64,000 nucleotides of DNA from DAOPJM01 sp035399665 (GTDB taxonomy: Bacteria; Bacillota; Clostridia; Christensenellales; CAG-138). Below the pieces are notes generated by a model, which worked only from the letters and a program-made list of their open reading frames with translations, had not been told where the DNA came from and made no database searches. A program made the position numbers and the translations under genes. Where the stretch lies: the NCBI GenBank assembly GCA_035399665.1, contig DAOPJM010000006.1:1-64000 (forward strand). The letters run 5' to 3'. Positions 59,498 through 64,000 of the stretch are shown piece after piece (the first letter of the stretch is position 1; each line of letters starts with the position of its first letter).

Positions 59498-59690
59498 GGC
59501 ATACGCTCCTTTCGACAGTACCATTTTACAACAAATTTTGTAACATAGTTGTTAATCGGATGTAAACAAGTTTTCGGTTTTGCCCGAAAAGCAAGATTAT
59601 GCGGGAAATAATGGGAATCAGTGCGGCAAACAGCCGTAAATTAGGCCTCGGTTCGGGGATAACCCGGCTTATGACCAACAAATCCCCACT

Positions 59691-59853
59691 GTCATCCTGA
59701 GCGTAAGTCGAAGGATCTTGGTGAAAGCTTGACAGTCAAGGAGCGCTCACGGCGGGACACCGCATCTTTTGTCCCCTTTATCCCACGGGGGAGCGGCACT
59801 TTTCGCCACAAGCCTTTTTCAAGATCCTTCGTCGCGTCGCTCCTCAGGATGAC
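59691..59853 (+). repeat. Dispersed palindromic repeat, complete 163-bp unit
   Basis: Left arm GTCATCCTGAGCG..CGAAGGATCTTGG, spacer GGAGCGCTCACGGCGGGACA..CCCACGGGGGAGCGGC, right arm CAAGATCCTTCG..CTCAGGATGAC. The rest of 59498-60003 has no gene. Confidence 0.9.
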
Positions 59854-60003
59854 AGCGGGGGTTTGTTGGCGGAATGTATCATGACGACAGCGGGAGCCGC
59901 TGTATAAAGCGGAGGCGGCAAAAGTAAGTGTGGGAAATGGAGCGGGATTAAAGTCGGACAACACCCGTTGTCTAACTTGACACGGACAAATTGTCAAAAA
60001 CGC

Positions 60004-60032
60004 TTGACAGGTCAACGGGCTTAGTATATAAT
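60004..60032 (+). promoter_or_regulatory. Promoter of the lysine-fermentation operon
   Basis: TTGACA (60004-60009), 17 bp, TATAAT (60027-60032): a perfect consensus; transcription should begin about 60039. Confidence 0.93.
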
Positions 60033-60053
60033 GACAGCGTATAAAAAGTGTAT

Positions 60054-60222
60054 ATTGGTAGAGGAGCGATTATCAAGGTAGCTTTGGGTGGGAGCATTAA
60101 AGCGTGTTTGCCCGATGTTGAATGTGAAGTCGCCGAAGGTTCGCGGGTATTGCTTGAAGCCGCGATTCTGGGAGCGCATCCCCAGCGGTGCGCGACTGTC
60201 GTCCGCAGCGCGGAGCGTTAAT
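60054..60222 (+). ncRNA. Lysine riboswitch (L box)
   Basis: L-box elements occur in the right order: AGAGGAGCG (60060 on), ATCAAGGTAG, GTCGCCGAAGG, TCTGGGAGCGCATCCCCAG, GCGACTGTCG, and a GC-rich P5-like hairpin TCCGC..GCGGA. ATTGGT (60054-60059) can pair with GTTAAT (60217-60222) as P1, using several G-U pairs. Layout matches the B. subtilis lysC leader. It precedes a lysine degradation operon rather than a biosynthetic gene. Confidence 0.9.
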
Positions 60223-60246
60223 CGCTTCGCAGGGTTGTTGGGATGG

Positions 60247-60287
60247 AGCGCTATTGAAACCCAAAGGGTTTTGTTATAGCGCTTTTT
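60247..60287 (+). terminator. Intrinsic terminator in the lysine riboswitch expression platform
   Basis: Outer stem AGCGCTAT/ATAGCGCT (60247-60254 with 60276-60283) and inner stem AAACCC/GGGTTT, followed by CTTTTTAT. It lies between the aptamer and kal. A competing hairpin can form at 60212-60228, overlapping the 3' strand of P1. Confidence 0.87.
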
Positions 60288-60330
60288 ATATGCGGTAAAT
60301 GTAAAATCAAGAAAGGATGGAATCTAACAC

Positions 60331-60711
60331 ATGAAATCTATTATCAGACTGAGAATGAGCGCACACGACGCGCACTACGGCGGCAATTTGGTTGACGGAG
60401 CGCGTATGCTCCAGCTTTTCGGCGACGTCGCGACTGAGCTGCTCATCATGCAGGACGGCGACGAGGGTCTTTTCAAGGCCTATGACATGGTTGAGTTCAT
60501 CGCACCCGTCTACGCGGGAGACTACATCGAGGCCGAGGGCGAAATTGTCAAGGTCGGCAACACCTCCAGAAAGATGGTCTTTGAGGCCCGCAAGGTCATA
60601 GTACCGCGCCCCGACATCAACGATTCCGCCTGTGACGTACTCCCCGAACCCATCGTGGTTTGCAGAGCCTCCGGCACCTGCGTTACCCCCAAGGACAAGC
60701 AGAGAAAGTAG
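60331..60711 (+). CDS. kal: 3-aminobutyryl-CoA ammonia-lyase
   Basis: A 126-aa hotdog-fold protein (MKSIIRLRMSAHDAHYGGNLVDGARMLQLFGDVATELLIMQDGDEG.., then FIAPVYAGDYIEAEGEIVKVGNTSRKMVFEARKVI). It matches Kal, which deaminates L-3-aminobutyryl-CoA to crotonyl-CoA in lysine fermentation. The assignment is strengthened by kce, kdd and kamA directly downstream. AAAGGA precedes the ATG. It is the first gene after the riboswitch. Confidence 0.92.
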   Translation: MKSIIRLRMSAHDAHYGGNLVDGARMLQLFGDVATELLIMQDGDEGLFKAYDMVEFIAPVYAGDYIEAEGEIVKVGNTSRKMVFEARKVIVPRPDINDSACDVLPEPIVVCRASGTCVTPKDKQRK

Positions 60712-60717
60712 GCCGAC

Positions 60718-61560
60718 ATGGAGAAGCTTATCATCACGGCCTGTATCTGCGGCGCGGAGGTCACAAAGGAGCACAACCCCGCCGTTCCTTACACGGTTGA
60801 GGAGATTGCCAACGAAGCTTACGCCGCTTACATGGCGGGCGCGGCCATCATCCACCTGCACGTCCGCTGGGACGACGGTACCCCCACTCAGGACAAGGGG
60901 CGCTTTGAGGAGTGCATGAAGGCCATCAGAGCCAAATGCCCCGACGTCATCATTCAGCCATCCACGGGCGGCGCGACCGGCATGAGCAACGACGAGCGGC
61001 TTCAGCCCATCGAGCTGTACCCTGAAATGGCAACGCTTGACTGCGGCACCTGCAACTTCGGCGGCGACGACATCTTTGTCAATACCGAGAACGCCATCAT
61101 CGACTTCTCCACCAAGATGAAGGCAAGGAATATCAAGCCTGAGGTAGAGGTCTTTGACAAGGGCATGATTGACATGGCGGCGCGCCTGAACCGCAAGGGA
61201 ATTATCCCCTCGCCCATGCACTTTGACTTTGTTATGGGCGTCAACGGCGGTATCTCCGGCGAACCCCGCGACCTCATTTTTATGCAGGAGAGCATCCCGC
61301 AGGGCTCCACCTGGACCGTTGCGGGCGTGGGCAGGTACGAATTCCCCATGGCCGTCATGGGCATCATCATGGGCGGACACGTTCGCGTCGGCTTCGAGGA
61401 CAACGTATTCCTGAGCAAGGGCGTCAGGGCCAAGTCCAACGCGGAGTTGGTCGAAAAGGTTGTGCGCCTTGCGAAGGAATTGGGCAGACCCGTCGCAACC
61501 CCCGCGGAGGCCCGCGCCATCTTAGGTCTTACGGGCGGCCCCAACGAACCCAAGCTGTAA
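60718..61560 (+). CDS. kce: 3-keto-5-aminohexanoate cleavage enzyme
   Basis: A 280-aa BKACE-family TIM barrel: IITACICGAEVTKEHNPAVPYT, zinc ligands in IIHLHVRWDDG, QPSTGGATGM, CGTCNFGGDDIFVNT and VMGVNGGISGEPRDL. Kce condenses 3-keto-5-aminohexanoate with acetyl-CoA to give 3-aminobutyryl-CoA and acetoacetate, so its product feeds the kal enzyme upstream. It lies 6 nt after kal. Confidence 0.95.
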   Translation: MEKLIITACICGAEVTKEHNPAVPYTVEEIANEAYAAYMAGAAIIHLHVRWDDGTPTQDKGRFEECMKAIRAKCPDVIIQPSTGGATGMSNDERLQPIELYPEMATLDCGTCNFGGDDIFVNTENAIIDFSTKMKARNIKPEVEVFDKGMIDMAARLNRKGIIPSPMHFDFVMGVNGGISGEPRDLIFMQESIPQGSTWTVAGVGRYEFPMAVMGIIMGGHVRVGFEDNVFLSKGVRAKSNAELVEKVVRLAKELGRPVATPAEARAILGLTGGPNEPKL

Positions 61561-61682
61561 GCTCCAAAGCGTCGCGGCGGACTACCCCCCTTCATGCGGC
61601 GAACGGATACGACAAACCAACGAAACCCCCAAGGCGTTATGCCTTACCCCAAAACTAAATTTATATTGGAGGATTATCAAAC

Positions 61683-62723
61683 ATGGCACTCAAGGGCAAC
61701 AAGTACGGAACACACAGAGTTATCGAGCCGAAGGGCGTTCTTACCCAGGCGGCGTACAAAATCAACAATGATATGTCGCTGCGCTACTCCAACGAGATTA
61801 TCTGCGACGTAATCTCCCTCAACATCGACTCCGCTTCCTTCACTCAGATCGAGGACGTTTGCGGCGGCGACGAGAAGAAGATTGGCGAAATGATTATGGG
61901 CATCGTGGCCGAGCGCGGCAAGCAGCAGAACCCCGTAACGGGCAGCGGCGGAATGTTCATCGGCAAGGTCGCTTACATCGGCGAGGATTTGCGTGACCGT
62001 GACCTCAAGGTCGGCGACAAAATAGCTTCCCTGGTCTCCCTGTCCCTCACCCCCTTGCGCATCGACAAAATCCTTGCCATTCACAAGGAAATCGACCGCG
62101 TTGACATCATCGGTCAGGCCGTCCTGTTCGAGAGCGGTATCTACGCCAAGCTCCCCGACGATATGTCCGAACCTCTCGCACTTGCGGCTCTGGACGTCGC
62201 GGGCGCACCCGCTCAGGCTCGCAGGCTCCCCAAGGAGGGCGACAGCGTCCTTATCCTTGGCGCGAACGGCAAGAGCGGCGTTCTTTGCGGCTATGAGGCC
62301 ATGAAGAAGGTCGGCCCGAACGGCAACGTCGTCGGCGTAGTCCGCAACCCCAAGCAGGTTCCCGCACTCATGGAATTGGGCGTATACAACAAGGTTATCG
62401 TGGCCTCCGCCACTCAGCCCGTTGAGGTTCTTGACGCGGCGCTGGCCGCCAACGACGGCAAGGAGTACGACATCTCCATCTGCTGCGTCAACGTAGAAAA
62501 CTGCGAAATGTCCGCTATTCTGCCCGTCAGGGATTACGGCACCGTCTATTTCTTCTCCATGGCGACCAGCTTCACAAAGGCCGCTCTGGGCGCTGAGGGC
62601 ATCGGCAAGGACGTCACCATGATTATCGGCAACGGCTACGCGCACGACCACGCCGAAATCACCCTGAACGTACTGCGCGAAAGCCCGAAGCTGCGCAAAC
62701 TCTTCGACGAAAAATACGTATAA
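61683..62723 (+). CDS. kdd: L-erythro-3,5-diaminohexanoate dehydrogenase
   Basis: A 346-aa dehydrogenase (GNKYGTHRVIEPKGVLTQAAYKINND.., DVISLNIDSASFTQI, Rossmann motif VLILGANGKSG). It matches Kdd, which oxidatively deaminates 3,5-diaminohexanoate to 3-keto-5-aminohexanoate with NAD+, the substrate of Kce. GGAGG precedes the ATG. A 122-bp gap with no recognised feature separates it from kce. Confidence 0.95.
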   Translation: MALKGNKYGTHRVIEPKGVLTQAAYKINNDMSLRYSNEIICDVISLNIDSASFTQIEDVCGGDEKKIGEMIMGIVAERGKQQNPVTGSGGMFIGKVAYIGEDLRDRDLKVGDKIASLVSLSLTPLRIDKILAIHKEIDRVDIIGQAVLFESGIYAKLPDDMSEPLALAALDVAGAPAQARRLPKEGDSVLILGANGKSGVLCGYEAMKKVGPNGNVVGVVRNPKQVPALMELGVYNKVIVASATQPVEVLDAALAANDGKEYDISICCVNVENCEMSAILPVRDYGTVYFFSMATSFTKAALGAEGIGKDVTMIIGNGYAHDHAEITLNVLRESPKLRKLFDEKYV

Positions 62724-62744
62724 GCTTTAGCTGAAAGGAGCACC

Positions 62745-63998
62745 ATGAACAATTACGGAAGAAAGAACGGTCTGTTCAAGGATGTACCCGACGAGCTGTT
62801 CAATGATTGGCATTGGCAGGTCGAGCATCGCATCGAGACTGTTGAGGAGCTTGAGAAGCTCGTAAGCCTCACCCCCGAGGAGGTCGAAGGCGTGAGGAAG
62901 TGCCTCGGCACCCTGCGCATGGCGATAACCCCCTACTATCTCTCCCTTATCAACCTTGACGACCCGCATGATCCCATACGCCGTCAGGCCATCCCGACCG
63001 AGGCCGAACTCCATGTCGCCGAGGCCGACCTTATGGACCCCCTGCATGAGGACACCGATTCGCCCGTTCCCGGGTTGACCCATCGTTATCCTGACAGGGT
63101 GCTGCTTCTGACCACCGACCAGTGCTCGATGTACTGCCGTCACTGCACACGCCGCCGCTTTGCGGGACAAAACGACTGCGCCATACCCATGGAGCGCATT
63201 GACAAGTGTATCGACTACGTCAGGAATCACCCCGAGGTTCGCGACGTCCTGCTTTCAGGCGGCGACGTCCTCATGCTTGAAGATAAAGACTTGGAGTACA
63301 TCATCTCCGAGCTGCGCAAGATCCCCCACGTTGAGATAGTCCGCTTGGGCTCCAGAACCCCTGTCGTCATGCCGCAGCGCATCACGCCGGAGCTTTGCAA
63401 TATGCTCAAAAAGTACCATCCCATCTGGCTGAATACACACTTCAATCATCCCAACGAAATCACCCCCGAATCCGCCAAGGCCTGTGCAATGCTGGCGGAC
63501 GCCGGAATCCCTCTCGGCAACCAGAGCGTGCTCTTGGCGGGCGTGAATGACTGCGTACATGTAATGAAGAAGCTCGTTCAGGAGCTTGTCCGCATCCGCG
63601 TACGCCCCTACTACATCTATCAGTGCGACCTGTCAATGGGTCTTGAGCATTTCCGCACACCCGTTTCCAAGGGCATTGAGATTATCGAAGCTCTGCGTGG
63701 TCACACCTCCGGCTTTGCGGTACCCACCTTTGTCGTGGACGCCCCCGGCGGCGGCGGCAAGACCCCCGTTATGCCCAACTACGTCATCTCACAGACCCCG
63801 CACAAGGTCATCCTGAGGAACTTCGAGGGCGTCATCACCACCTACACCGAGCCTGAGCATTATGAGGAGACCTGCAACTGCGAGGTCTGCCGCGGTGAGA
63901 AGAAGGTTGAGCTGGTTGGCGTCGCGGGCTTGGAGCAGGGACAGCAGATGGCTATGGAACCCAAGGGGCTCAAGCGTTTGGAACGCGGTCACCATTAG
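62745..63998 (+). CDS. kamA: Lysine 2,3-aminomutase
   Basis: A 417-aa radical-SAM, PLP-dependent enzyme that converts L-lysine to L-beta-lysine, the first step of lysine fermentation. The 4Fe-4S cluster cysteines are C127, C131 and C134 (CSMYCRHC). Family motifs include TPYYLSLI-like ITPYYLSLIN, HRYPDRVL, DVLLSGGDVLML and the PLP-Lys region VVDAPGGGGKTPV. A C-terminal CNCEVCRG may bind zinc at the dimer interface. AAAGGAG precedes the start. The gene ends 2 bases before the window end; the beta-lysine 5,6-aminomutase genes (kamDE) are expected beyond. Confidence 0.96.
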   Translation: MNNYGRKNGLFKDVPDELFNDWHWQVEHRIETVEELEKLVSLTPEEVEGVRKCLGTLRMAITPYYLSLINLDDPHDPIRRQAIPTEAELHVAEADLMDPLHEDTDSPVPGLTHRYPDRVLLLTTDQCSMYCRHCTRRRFAGQNDCAIPMERIDKCIDYVRNHPEVRDVLLSGGDVLMLEDKDLEYIISELRKIPHVEIVRLGSRTPVVMPQRITPELCNMLKKYHPIWLNTHFNHPNEITPESAKACAMLADAGIPLGNQSVLLAGVNDCVHVMKKLVQELVRIRVRPYYIYQCDLSMGLEHFRTPVSKGIEIIEALRGHTSGFAVPTFVVDAPGGGGKTPVMPNYVISQTPHKVILRNFEGVITTYTEPEHYEETCNCEVCRGEKKVELVGVAGLEQGQQMAMEPKGLKRLERGHH

Positions 63999-64000
63999 GA

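Noticed and set aside
60088..60279. Small plus-strand open frame of 63 codons before kal
   Set aside because: It lies entirely within the lysine riboswitch aptamer and terminator; the RNA structure explains the sequence better.
60307..61380. Long minus-strand open frame opposite kal and kce
   Set aside because: It mirrors two well-recognised genes, has no homology I recognise, and reflects the scarcity of stop codons in GC-rich sequence. The same applies to 403-1227, 2834-3856, 6698-7927, 40016-40924 and 61677-62651.
1..64000. tRNA or rRNA genes
   Set aside because: Scanned by eye for T-loop GGTTCGAATCC-like motifs and rRNA signatures; none was convincing. A tRNA covariance search would be decisive.

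Overview
The window reads as a scaffolded chromosome fragment (four runs of exactly 100 N) from an anaerobic, fermentative, GC-rich member of the Clostridia (Bacillota). The evidence is gene content: an IspH fused to S1 domains, the ireB-ruvX-DUF1292 and yicC-remA-gmk-rpoZ-priA strings, a class B sortase, potABCD behind an XRE-cupin regulator, a TPP-riboswitch thiT and a lysine-fermentation operon. I cannot name a genus. No tRNA, rRNA, CRISPR array, prophage or IS element was recognised.

Layout. 0.4-2 kb: PrsA-type foldase lipoprotein. 2.3-6 kb: heterodimeric ABC exporter. 6.1-12 kb: housekeeping block on the minus strand (priA, rpoZ, gmk, remA, yicC, two DUF1292 genes, ruvX, ireB). 12-13 kb: orphan NMT1/SsuA-like binding lipoprotein. 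13.9-19 kb: envelope operon (degenerate M23 protein, phosphodiester-glycosidase lipoprotein, GNAT, ComEC-type metallo-hydrolase, nucleotidyltransferase). 19.3-22.3 kb: divergent ferredoxin-type aldo/keto reductase and PepF. 22.4-27.1 kb: polyamine transporter potABCD with its regulator and operator. 27.4-29.3 kb: orphan response regulator, Ppx/GppA, DivIC. 29.6-35.2 kb: surE, yhiN-type flavoprotein, cmk, plsC, ispH-S1. 35.6-42.6 kb: recF, gyrB, gyrA, cca. 43.3-45.2 kb: class B sortase and a repetitive, Cys-rich, sortase-anchored surface protein broken by a gap. 45.3-47.4 kb: PatB-like lyase and a DMT exporter. 47.9-50.4 kb: Cd/Zn P-type ATPase operon. 50.6-52.1 kb: YcxB-like protein and riboswitch-controlled thiT. 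52.4-59.5 kb: pseudo-NlpC/CAT-like/membrane-protein operon, MATE pump, YhaM-type nuclease, peptidoglycan-binding NlpC/P60 hydrolase. 60-64 kb: lysine riboswitch followed by kal, kce, kdd and kamA.

Most intergenic regions longer than about 250 bp are filled by one dispersed repeat family. A full unit is about 160 bp, with inverted arms (GTCATCCTGAG..GAAGGATCTTG and its complement) around a spacer carrying GGGAGCG/CGCTCCC motifs. Three of the four assembly gaps fall in these repeats; the fourth falls in a 12-bp coding repeat.

The most interesting items are the lysine riboswitch placed in front of lysine catabolism genes; the surface protein made of PWPTCPCE repeats, an alternating acidic/aliphatic tract and AEPT repeats, paired with a sortase whose start lies just behind a terminator; a pseudo-NlpC/P60 lipoprotein that lost its Cys and His, cotranscribed with a CAT-fold protein; an M23 protein lacking both catalytic histidines; and a cca gene whose best start is an ATA codon.
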